Below, piece by piece: positions 30,201 to 41,200 of a stretch of 64,000 nt of DNA. The DNA is from Corallium rubrum. Taxonomy: Eukaryota > Cnidaria > Anthozoa > Scleralcyonacea > Coralliidae. The translations under genes were made by a program, and so were the position numbers. Numbering within the stretch: position 1 is the stretch's first letter; each line of letters opens with the position of its first letter. The notes beneath the pieces were generated by a model that worked only from the letters and a program-made list of their open reading frames with translations, did no database searches and was not told the origin of the DNA. The DNA lies in contig OZ036017.1 of assembly GCA_964035015.1 (NCBI GenBank), positions 4,017,753-4,081,752 on the forward strand, written 5' to 3'.

Positions 30201-33200
30201 CTTAGCCCACCTTACACCACCTTAGTCCACCTTACACCACCTTAGACAACCTTAGCCCGCCTTATGCCACCTTAGACCACCTTAGACCATCTTAGACCAC
30301 ATTAGACCACCTTAGTCCACCTTACACCAGCCTAGACCACCTTAGCGCACCTTATCCCACCTTACACCACCTTAGACCACCTTAGACCACCTTAGACCAC
30401 CTTAGACCACCTTTGCCCACCTTAGCCCACTTTAGCCCACCTTACACCACCTTAGCCCACCTTAGACCACCTTAGACCACCTTAGACCACCTTAGACCAC
30501 CTTAGCCAACCTTAGACCACCTTAGACCACCTTAGAGCACCTTAGTCCACCTTACACCAACTTACACCACCTTACACCACCTTAGCCCACCTTCGCCCAA
30601 CTTAGCGCACCTTAGACCACCTTAGCCCACCTTAACCCACCTTACACCACCTTAGCCCACCTTAGCCCACCTTAGACCACCTTAGCCCACCTTAGACCAC
30701 CTTAGACCACCTTAGCCCACCTTACACCAACTTACACCACCTTACACCACCTTAGCCCACCTTAGCCCACCTTAGCCCACCTTAGCCCACCTTAGCCCAC
30801 CTTAGCCCACCTTAGCCCACCTTAGCCCACCTTAGCCCACCTTAGACCACCTTAGCCCACCTTAGATCACCTTACCCACCTTACCCCACCTTTGACCATC
30901 TTAGCCAACCTTAGCCAACCTTAACCCACCTAACACTACCTTAGCCCATCTTAGCCCACCTCAGACCACGTTAGCCCACCTTAGCCCACCTTAGCCCACC
31001 TTACACCACCTTAGCCCACCTTAGCCCACCTTAGACCACCTTAGCCCACCTTAGACCACCTTAGCCCAACTTAGCCCACCTTAGACCACCTTAGACCACC
31101 TTAGACCAATTTAGCCCACCTTACACCACCTTAGCCCACCTTAGCCCACCTTAGCCCACCTTAGCCCACCTTAGCCCACCTTAGCCCACCTTAGCCCACC
31201 TTAGACCACCTTAGACCTCCTTAGACCACCTTAGACCACCTTAGCCCACCCTAGCCCACCTTAGCCCACATTAGACCACCTTAGCCCACCTTAGCCCATC
31301 TTAGCCCACCTTATTCCACCTTAGACCACCTTAGACCACCTTACACCACCTTACACTACCTTAGACCACCTTAACCCACCTTAAACCACCTTAGACCACC
31401 TTAGCCCACCTTACACTACCTTAGACCAACTTAACCCACCTTAGACCACCTTACACCACCTTACACCACCTTAACCCACCTTAGCCCACCTTAGCCCACC
31501 TTAGCCCACCTTAGCCCACCTTAGCCCACCTTACACCACCTTACATCACCTTAGTCCACCTTAACCCACCTTAGCCCACCTTACACCACCTTAGTCCACC
31601 TTACACCACCTTAGACAACCTTAGCCCGCTTTATGCCACCTTAGACCACCTTAGACCATCTTAGACCACATTAGACCACCTTAGTCCACCTTACACCAGC
31701 TTAGACCACCTTAGCGCACCTTATCCCACCTTACACCACCTTAGACCACCTTAGACCACCTTAGACCACCTTAGACCACCTTTGCCCACCTTAGCCCACT
31801 TTAGCCCACCTTACACAACCTTAGCCCACCTTAGCCCACCTTAGACCACCTTAGACCACCTTAGACCACCTTAGCCAACCTTAGACCACCTTAGACCACC
31901 TTAGATCACCTTAGCCCACGTTAGCCCACCTTTGACCATCTTAGCCAACCTTAGCCCACCTTAACCCACCTAACACCACCTTAACCCACCTTAGCCCACC
32001 TTAAACCACCTTAGACGACCTTAGCCCACCTTAGCCCACCTTAGCCCACCTTAGCCCACCTTAGCCCACCTTAGCCCACCTTAGCCCACCTTAGACCACC
32101 TTAGCCCACCTTAGATCACCTTACCCACCTTAGCCCACCTTTGACCATCTTAGCCAACCTTAGCCAACCTTAACCCACCTAACACCACCTTAGCCCATCT
32201 TAGCCCACCTCAGACCACGTTAGCCCACCTTAGCCCACCTTAGCCCACCTTACACCACCTTAGCCCACCTTAGCCCACCTTAGACCACCTTAGCCCACCT
32301 TAGCCCACCTTAGCCCACCTTAGCCCACCTTAGACCACCTTAGACCACCTTAGACCACCTTAGCCCACCTTACACCACCTTAGCCCACCTTAGCCCACCT
32401 TAGCCCACCTTAGCCCACCTTAGCCCACTTTAGCCCACCTTAGCCCACCTTATTCCACCTTAGACCACCTTATCCCACCTTACACCACCTTAGACCAACT
32501 TAACCCACCTTAGACCACCTTACACCACCTTACGCCACCTTAACCCACCTTAGCCCACCTTAGCCCACCTTAGTCCACCTTAGCCCACCTTAGCCCACCT
32601 TACACCACCTTACATCACATTAGTCCACCTTAACCCACCTTAGCCCACCTTACACCACCTTAGTCCACCTTACACCAACTTAGACAACCTTCGCCCGCCT
32701 TATACCACCTTAGACCACCTTAGACCATCTTAGACCACCTTAGACCACCTTAGTCCACCTTACACCATCTTAGACCACCTTAGCGCACATTAGCCCACCT
32801 TAGACCACCTTAGCCAACCTTGGACAACCTTAGCCCACCTTAGATCACCTTAGCCCACCTTAGCCCACCTTAGCCCACCTTAGCCCACCTTAGCCCACCT
32901 TACACCAACTTAGCACACCTTAGCCCACCTTAGCCCGCCTTATACCACCTTAGAACACCTTAGACCACGTTAGACCACCTTAGGCCACCTTAGCGCACCT
33001 TAGCCCACCTTAGCCCACCTTAACCCATCTTAGCCCACCTTAGACCGCATTAGCCCACCTTAGACAACCTTAGCCCACCTTAGCCCACGTTAGCCCACCT
33101 TAGCCCACCTTAGCCAACTTTAGACCACCTTAGACCACCTTATACCACCTTATACAACCTTAGACCACCTTAGCCCACCTTACACCACCTTACACCACCT

Positions 33201-36200
33201 TAGCCAACCTTAGCCTACCTTAGCACACCTTAACCCACCTTACACCACATTAGCCCACCTTAGCCCATCTTAGGCCACCTTAGCCAACCTTAGCCCAGCT
33301 TAGCCCACCTTAGCCCACCTTAGCCCACCTTACACCACCTTAGCCACACTTTAGCCCACCTTAGCCCACCTTAGACCACCTTAGCCCACCTTAGCCCACC
33401 TTAGACCACCTTAGACCACCTTAGACCACCTCAACCCACCTTACACCACCTTTGCCCACCTTAGCCCACCTTAGCCCACCTTAGCCCACCTTAGCCCACC
33501 TTAGCCCACCTTAGCCCACCTTAGCCCACCTTAGCCCACCTTAGCCCACCTTACACCACCTTAGCCCACCTTAGCCCACCTTAGCCCACCTTAGACCACT
33601 TTAGCCCACCTTAGTCCACCATAGCCCACCTTAGCCCACCTTAGACCACCTTAGCCCACCTTAGACCACCTTAGACCACCTTAGACCACCTTACACCACC
33701 TTAGACCACCTTAGCGCACCTTAGCCCACCTTAGCCCACCTTAGCCCACCTTAACCCACCTTAGCCCACCTTAGACCACCTTAGCCCACCTTAGACCACC
33801 TTAGCCCACCTTAGACCACCTTAGACCACCTTAGACCACCTTAGCGCACCTTAGCCCACCTTAGCCCACCTTAGCCCACCTTAACCCACCTTAGCCCACC
33901 TTAGCCCACCTTAGCCCACCTTAGACCACCTTAGACCTCCTTAGACCACCTTAGACCACCTTAGCCCACCCTAGCCCACCTTAGCCCACATTAGACCACC
34001 TTAGCCCACCTTAGCCCATCTTAGCCCACCTTATTCCACCTTAGACCACCTTAGACCACCTTACACCACCTTACGCTACCTTAGACCACCTTAACCCAAC
34101 TTAAACCACCTTAGACCACCTTAGCCCACCTTACACTACCTTAGACCAACTTAATCCACCTTAGACCACCTTACACCACCTTACACCACCTTAACCCACC
34201 TTAGCCCACCTTAGCCCACCTTAGCCCACCTTAGCCCACCTTAGCCCACCTTACACCACCTTACATCACCTTAGTCCACCTTAACCCACCTTAGCCCACC
34301 TTACACCACCTTAGTCCACCTTACACCACCTTAGACAACCTTAGCCCGCCTTATGCCACCTTAGACCACCTTAGACCATCTTAGACCACATTAGACCACC
34401 TTAGTCCACCTTACACCAGCTTAGACCACCTTAGCGCACCTTATCCCACCTTACACCACCTTAGACCACCTTAGCCCACCTTAGCCCACCTTAGACCACC
34501 TTAGCCCACCTTAGCCCACTTTAGCCCACCTTACACCACCTTAGCCCACCTTAGCCCACCTTAGACCACCTTAGACCACCTTAGACCACCTTAGCCCACC
34601 TTAGCCCACCTTAGACCACCTTAGACCACCTTAGCCCACCTTACACCAACTTACACCACCTTACACCACCTTAGCCCACCTTAGCCCAACTTAGCGCACC
34701 TTAGACCACCTTAGCCCACCTTAACCCACCTTACACCACCTTAGCCCACCTTAGCCCACCTTAGACCACCTTAGCCCACCTTAGATCACCTTAGCCCACC
34801 TTAGCCCACCTTACACCAACTTACACCACCTTACACCACCTTAGCCCATCTTAGGCCACCTTAGCCAACCTTAGCCCCCCTTAGCCCACCTTAGCCCACC
34901 TTAGCCCACCTTAGCCCACCTTAGCCCACCTTAGACCACCTTAGCCCACCTTAGATCACCTTACCCACCTTACCCCACCTTTGACCATCTTAGCCAACCT
35001 TAGCCAACCTTAACCCACCTAACACTACCTTAGCCCATCTTAGCCCACCTCAGACCACGTTAGCCCACCTTAGCCCACCTTAGCCCACCTTACACCACCT
35101 TAGCCCACCTTAGCCCGCCTTAGACCACCTTAGCCCACCTTAGACCACCTTAGCCCAACTTAGCCTACCTTAGACCACCTTAGACCACCTTAGACCAATT
35201 TAGCCCACCTTACACCACCTTAGCCCACCTTAGCCCACCTTAGCCCACCTTAGCCCACCTTAGACCACCTTAGCCCACTTTAGCCCATCTTAGCCCACCT
35301 TATTCCACCTTAGACCACCTTAGACCACCTTACACCACCTTACACTACCTTAGACCACCTTAACCCACCTTAAACCACCTTAGACCACCTTATCCCACCT
35401 TACACCACCTTAGACCAACTTAACCCACCTTAGACCACCTTACACCACCTTACACCACCTTAACCCACCTTAGCCCACCTTAGCCCACCTTAGTCCACCT
35501 TAGCCCACCTTAGCCCACCTTACACCACCTTACATCACATTAGTCCACCTTAACCCACCTTAGCCCACCTTACACCACCTTAGTCCACCTTACACCAACT
35601 TAGACAACCTTCGCCCGCCTTATACCACCTTAGACCACCTTAGACCATCTTAGACCACCTTAGACCACCTTAGTCCACCTTACACCAGCTTAGACCACCT
35701 TAGCGCACCTTAGCCCACCTTAGACCACCTTAGCCAACCTTAGACAACCTTAGCCCACCTTAGATCACCTTAGCCCACCTTAGCCCACCTTAGCCCACCT
35801 TAGCCCACCTTAGCCCGCCTTATACCACCTTAGAACACCTTAGACCACGTTAAAACACCTTAGGCCACCTTAGCGCACCTTAGCCCACCTTAGCCCACCT
35901 TAACCCATCTTAGCCCACCTTAGACCGCTTTAGCCCACCTTAGACAACCTTAGCCCACCTTAGCCCACGTTAGCCCACCTTAGCCCACCTTAGCCCACCT
36001 TAGACCACCTTAGACCACCTTAACCCACCTTAGATCACCTTAGCCCACGTTAGCCCACCTTTGACCATCTTAGCCAACCTTAGCCCACCTTAACCCACCT
36101 AACACCACCTTAACCCACCTTAGCCCACCTTAAACCACCTTAGACGACCTTAGCCCACCTTAGCCCACCTTAGCCCACCTTAGCCCACCTTAGCCCACCT

Positions 36201-37878
36201 TAGCCCACCTTAGCCCACCTTAGACCACCTTAGCCCACCTTAGATCACCTTACCCACCTTAGCCCACCTTTGACCATCTTAGCCAACCTTAGCCAACCTT
36301 AACCCACCTAACACCACCTTAGCCCATCTTAGCCCACCTCAGACCACGTTAGCCCACCTTAGCCCACCTTAGCCCACCTTACACCACCTTAGCCCACCTT
36401 AGCCCGCCTTAGACCACCTTAGCCCACCTTAGACCACCTTAGCCCACCTTAGCCCACCTTAGACCACCTTAGACCACCTTAGACCACCTTAGCCCACCTT
36501 ACACCACCTTAGCCCACCTTAGCCCACCTTAGCCCACCTTAGACCACCTTAGCCCACTTTAGCCCATCTTAGCCCACCTTATTCCACCTTAGACCGCCTT
36601 AGACCACCTTACACCACCTTACACTACCTTAGACCACCTTAACCCACCTTAAACCACCTTAGACCACCTTATCCCACCTTACACCACCTTAGACCAACTT
36701 AACCCACCTTAGACCACCTTACACCACCTTACACCACCTTACACCACCTTAACCCACCTTAGCCCACCTTAGCCCACCTTAGTCCACCTTAGCCCACCTT
36801 AGCCCACCTTACACCACCTTACATCACATTAGTCCACCTTAACCCACCTTAGCCCACCTTACACCACCTTAGTCCACCTTACACCAACTTAGACAACCTT
36901 CTCCCGCCTTATACCACCTTAGACCACCTTAGACCATCTTAGACCACCTTAGACCACCTTAGTCCACCTTACACCAGCTTAGACCACCTTAGCGCACCTT
37001 AGCCCACCTTAGACCACCTTAGCCAACCTTAGACAACCTTAGCCCACCTTAGCCCGCCTTAGACCACCTTAGCCCACCTTAGACCACCTTAGCCCACCTT
37101 AGCCTACCTTAGACCACCTTAGACCACCTTAGACCACCTTAGCCCACCTTACACCACCTTAGCCCACCTTAGCCCACCTTAGCCCACCTTAGACCACCTT
37201 AGCCCACCTTAGCCCATCTTAGCCCACCTTATTCCACCTTAGACCTCCTTAGACCACCTTACACCACCTTACACTACCTTAGACCACCTTAACCCACCTT
37301 AAACCACCTTAGACCACCTTATCCCACCTTACACCACCTTAGACCAACTTAACCCACCTTAGACCACCTTACACCACCTTACACCACCTTAACCCACCTT
37401 AGCCCACCTTAGCCCACCTTAGTCCACCTTAGCCCACCTTAGCCCACCTTACACCACCTTACATCACATTAGTCCACCTTAACCCACCTTAGCCCACCTT
37501 ACACCACCTTAGTCCACCTTACACCAACTTAGACAACCTTCGCCCGCCTTATACCACCTTAGACCACCTTAGACCATCTTAGACCACCTTAGACCACCTT
37601 AGTCCACCTTACACCAGCTTAGACCACCTTAGCGCACCTTAGCCCACCTTAGACCACCTTAGCCAACCTTAGACAACCTTAGCCCACCTTAGCCCGCCTT
37701 AGACCACCTTAGCCCACCTTAGACCACCTTAGCCCACCTTAGCCTACCTTAGACCACCTTAGACCACCTTAGACCACCTTAGCCCACCTTACACCACCTT
37801 AGCCCACCTTAGCCCACCTTAGCCCACCTTAGACCACCTTAGCCCACTTTAGCCCATCTTAGCCCACCTTATTCCACC
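21256..37878. repeat. 10-bp minisatellite, left block (consensus CTTAGCCCAC), with higher-order repeats
   Basis: About 1,600 units of a decamer. Common variants are TTAGCCCACC, TTAGACCACC, TTACACCACC and TTAACCCACC. Indels that shift the 10-bp phase are rare (for example near 22735, 26405 and 27305). Larger blocks recur: the marker TTATTCCACC appears near 28451, 29931, 31311, 32451, 34031, 35301, 36580, 37230 and 37870, giving higher-order units of about 0.64-1.6 kb. The plus strand is very poor in G. TAG or TAA recurs about every 10 bp, and the period is 10 (1 mod 3), so every frame is closed, which explains the absence of ORFs. One foldback element interrupts it at 23,531-23,824. Confidence 0.97.
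23531..23824. mobile_element. 294-bp foldback/MITE element inserted in the minisatellite
   Basis: The ends are inverted repeats: 'catagataatggaaggggaa' at the left end and its complement at the right end. The arms match for about 105-115 bp each (23531 to about 23646, and about 23717-23824), with an indel of about 11 bp and a few substitutions. It is flanked by a 7-bp direct repeat, CACCGAC, at 23524-23530 and 23825-23831. An unoccupied paralogous copy of the flank is seen at about 62,341-62,440 and again near 62,761, with one CACCGAC only. No coding capacity. The superfamily is unassigned: 7 bp is short for hAT and nearer to some P-like elements. Confidence 0.88.
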
Positions 37879-37881
37879 TTA
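37867..37881 (+). repeat. Left copy of a 15-bp direct repeat flanking the tRNA-like array
   Basis: CCTTATTCCACCTTA occurs here and again at 59370-59384. The minisatellite block that should follow it here (GACCGCCTTAGACC) is found immediately after the right copy instead. This is the pattern of a target-site duplication. Because the host DNA is itself a repeat, slippage could give the same picture. Confidence 0.65.
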
Positions 37882-38044
37882 TAAGTGATATTGGGCATTT
37901 CACTCGATTACATAGCATGTTCATAGGTCGTGGGTTCAATTCCTGCGGGAGGGCCTGTGTAGTTGCATTTTTCGCAACTGCTCCCGGTTTGGTCTTAAAA
38001 TGTATATATTCTACACTCGAATTTTCCTTCACCCTAAATCCTTA
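37879..38044 (+). repeat. Rearranged first unit of the array: inverted 44 bp joined to a truncated unit
   Basis: Positions 37879-37922 are the exact reverse complement of 38045-38088, the first 44 bp of the first full unit. At about 37925 the sequence switches to direct orientation inside the tRNA-like domain (AGGTCGTGGG...). The A box, D arm and anticodon loop are therefore missing while the B box is kept. One base differs from the other units, in the 3' acceptor strand (G at 37947 instead of C). Confidence 0.92.
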
Positions 38045-38159
38045 GAACATGCTATGTAATCGAGTGAAATGCCCAATATCACTTATAATATACCCAATTC
38101 TCTCCTGGCATTACTACCTCATTATATATACAGAACTCGCGATCAAGCTCTCGGCAACG

Positions 38160-38232
38160 GCCTCCGTGGCTCAGTGGTCAGAGCATTGCACTAGAATCGC
38201 AAGGTCGTGGGTTCAATTCCTGCCGGAGGGCC
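38160..38232 (+). tRNA. tRNA-like domain of the 277-bp unit (representative of 77 copies)
   Basis: The cloverleaf folds as follows: acceptor GCCTCCG with CGGAGGG (6 of 7 pairs; G1-G72 mismatch), D stem GCTC/GAGC with loop AGTGGTCA, anticodon stem TTGCA/CGCAA with 4 pairs and one A-C mismatch, loop CTAGAAT, T stem GTGGG/CCTGC (two G-U pairs) and loop TTCAATT. Positions 34-36 would be AGA, nominally serine, but the variable loop is short (GGTC) while serine tRNAs have a long arm. No CCA is encoded. It is therefore better read as a tRNA-derived SINE head than a working tRNA gene. Copies recur every 277 bp to 59,285. Confidence 0.7.
38167..38220 (+). promoter_or_regulatory. Internal RNA polymerase III promoter (A and B boxes), one per unit
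   Basis: The A box TGGCTCAGTGG (38167-38177) and B box GGTTCAATTCC (38210-38220) both match the type 2 Pol III consensus without mismatch (TRGYNNARNNG and GGTTCRANYCC). Spacing is as in tRNA genes. All 77 units carry both; the one with the inserted T has it just 3' of the B box. Confidence 0.8.
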
Positions 38233-38238
38233 TGTGTA

Positions 38239-38256
38239 GTTGCATTTTTCGCAACT
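38239..38256 (+). terminator. T5 run in a hairpin loop, likely Pol III terminator, one per unit
   Basis: AGTTGC and GCAACT form a 6-bp stem around the loop ATTTTTC. T5 (38245-38249) lies about 15 nt after the tRNA-like 3' end. Runs of four or more T terminate Pol III, so a short transcript of about 85-95 nt per unit is expected, although SINE read-through is also possible. Confidence 0.5.
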
Positions 38257-41200
38257 GCTCCCGGTTTGGTCTTAAAATGTATATATTCTACACTCGAATT
38301 TTCCTTCACCCTAAATCCTTAGAACATGCTATGTAATCGAGTGAAATGCCCAATATCACTTATAATATACCCAATTCTCTCCTGGCATTACTACCTCATT
38401 ATATATACAGAACTCGCGATCAAGCTCTCGGCAACGGCCTCCGTGGCTCAGTGGTCAGAGCATTGCACTAGAATCGCAAGGTCGTGGGTTCAATTCCTGC
38501 CGGAGGGCCTGTGTAGTTGCATTTTTCGCAACTGCTCCCGGTTTGGTCTTAAAATGTATATATTCTACACTCGAATTTTCCTTCACCCTAAATCCTTAGA
38601 ACATGCTATGTAATCGAGTGAAATGCCCAATATCACTTATAATATACCCAATTCTCTCCTGGCATTACTACCTCATTATATATACAGAACTCGCGATCAA
38701 GCTCTCGGCAACGGCCTCCGTGGCTCAGTGGTCAGAGCATTGCACTAGAATCGCAAGGTCGTGGGTTCAATTCCTGCCGGAGGGCCTGTGTAGTTGCATT
38801 TTTCGCAACTGCTCCCGGTTTGGTCTTAAAATGTATATATTCTACACTCGAATTTTCCTTCACCCTAAATCCTTAGAACATGCTATGTAATCGAGTGAAA
38901 TGCCCAATATCACTTATAATATACCCAATTCTCTCCTGGCATTACTACCTCATTATATATACAGAACTCGCGATCAAGCTCTCGGCAACGGCCTCCGTGG
39001 CTCAGTGGTCAGAGCATTGCACTAGAATCGCAAGGTCGTGGGTTCAATTCCTGCCGGAGGGCCTGTGTAGTTGCATTTTTCGCAACTGCTCCCGGTTTGG
39101 TCTTAAAATGTATATATTCTACACTCGAATTTTCCTTCACCCTAAATCCTTAGAACATGCTATGTAATCGAGTGAAATGCCCAATATCACTTATAATATA
39201 CCCAATTCTCTCCTGGCATTACTACCTCATTATATATACAGAACTCGCGATCAAGCTCTCGGCAACGGCCTCCGTGGCTCAGTGGTCAGAGCATTGCACT
39301 AGAATCGCAAGGTCGTGGGTTCAATTCCTGCCGGAGGGCCTGTGTAGTTGCATTTTTCGCAACTGCTCCCGGTTTGGTCTTAAAATGTATATATTCTACA
39401 CTCGAATTTTCCTTCACCCTAAATCCTTAGAACATGCTATGTAATCGAGTGAAATGCCCAATATCACTTATAATATACCCAATTCTCTCCTGGCATTACT
39501 ACCTCATTATATATACAGAACTCGCGATCAAGCTCTCGGCAACGGCCTCCGTGGCTCAGTGGTCAGAGCATTGCACTAGAATCGCAAGGTCGTGGGTTCA
39601 ATTCCTGCCGGAGGGCCTGTGTAGTTGCATTTTTCGCAACTGCTCCCGGTTTGGTCTTAAAATGTATATATTCTACACTCGAATTTTCCTTCACCCTAAA
39701 TCCTTAGAACATGCTATGTAATCGAGTGAAATGCCCAATATCACTTATAATATACCCAATTCTCTCCTGGCATTACTACCTCATTATATATACAGAACTC
39801 GCGATCAAGCTCTCGGCAACGGCCTCCGTGGCTCAGTGGTCAGAGCATTGCACTAGAATCGCAAGGTCGTGGGTTCAATTCCTGCCGGAGGGCCTGTGTA
39901 GTTGCATTTTTCGCAACTGCTCCCGGTTTGGTCTTAAAATGTATATATTCTACACTCGAATTTTCCTTCACCCTAAATCCTTAGAACATGCTATGTAATC
40001 GAGTGAAATGCCCAATATCACTTATAATATACCCAATTCTCTCCTGGCATTACTACCTCATTATATATACAGAACTCGCGATCAAGCTCTCGGCAACGGC
40101 CTCCGTGGCTCAGTGGTCAGAGCATTGCACTAGAATCGCAAGGTCGTGGGTTCAATTCCTGCCGGAGGGCCTGTGTAGTTGCATTTTTCGCAACTGCTCC
40201 CGGTTTGGTCTTAAAATGTATATATTCTACACTCGAATTTTCCTTCACCCTAAATCCTTAGAACATGCTATGTAATCGAGTGAAATGCCCAATATCACTT
40301 ATAATATACCCAATTCTCTCCTGGCATTACTACCTCATTATATATACAGAACTCGCGATCAAGCTCTCGGCAACGGCCTCCGTGGCTCAGTGGTCAGAGC
40401 ATTGCACTAGAATCGCAAGGTCGTGGGTTCAATTCCTGCCGGAGGGCCTGTGTAGTTGCATTTTTCGCAACTGCTCCCGGTTTGGTCTTAAAATGTATAT
40501 ATTCTACACTCGAATTTTCCTTCACCCTAAATCCTTAGAACATGCTATGTAATCGAGTGAAATGCCCAATATCACTTATAATATACCCAATTCTCTCCTG
40601 GCATTACTACCTCATTATATATACAGAACTCGCGATCAAGCTCTCGGCAACGGCCTCCGTGGCTCAGTGGTCAGAGCATTGCACTAGAATCGCAAGGTCG
40701 TGGGTTCAATTCCTGCCGGAGGGCCTGTGTAGTTGCATTTTTCGCAACTGCTCCCGGTTTGGTCTTAAAATGTATATATTCTACACTCGAATTTTCCTTC
40801 ACCCTAAATCCTTAGAACATGCTATGTAATCGAGTGAAATGCCCAATATCACTTATAATATACCCAATTCTCTCCTGGCATTACTACCTCATTATATATA
40901 CAGAACTCGCGATCAAGCTCTCGGCAACGGCCTCCGTGGCTCAGTGGTCAGAGCATTGCACTAGAATCGCAAGGTCGTGGGTTCAATTCCTGCCGGAGGG
41001 CCTGTGTAGTTGCATTTTTCGCAACTGCTCCCGGTTTGGTCTTAAAATGTATATATTCTACACTCGAATTTTCCTTCACCCTAAATCCTTAGAACATGCT
41101 ATGTAATCGAGTGAAATGCCCAATATCACTTATAATATACCCAATTCTCTCCTGGCATTACTACCTCATTATATATACAGAACTCGCGATCAAGCTCTCG

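Noticed and set aside
21256-37878. Telomere or interstitial telomeric repeat
   Set aside because: The unit is 10 bp (CTTAGCCCAC), not TTAGGG or a simple variant, and runs in the same phase across both blocks without a terminal transition.
38160-38232. 77 functional serine tRNA genes
   Set aside because: The short variable loop is wrong for serine, the acceptor has a mismatch and the anticodon stem is imperfect. A tRNA-derived repeat explains the data better.
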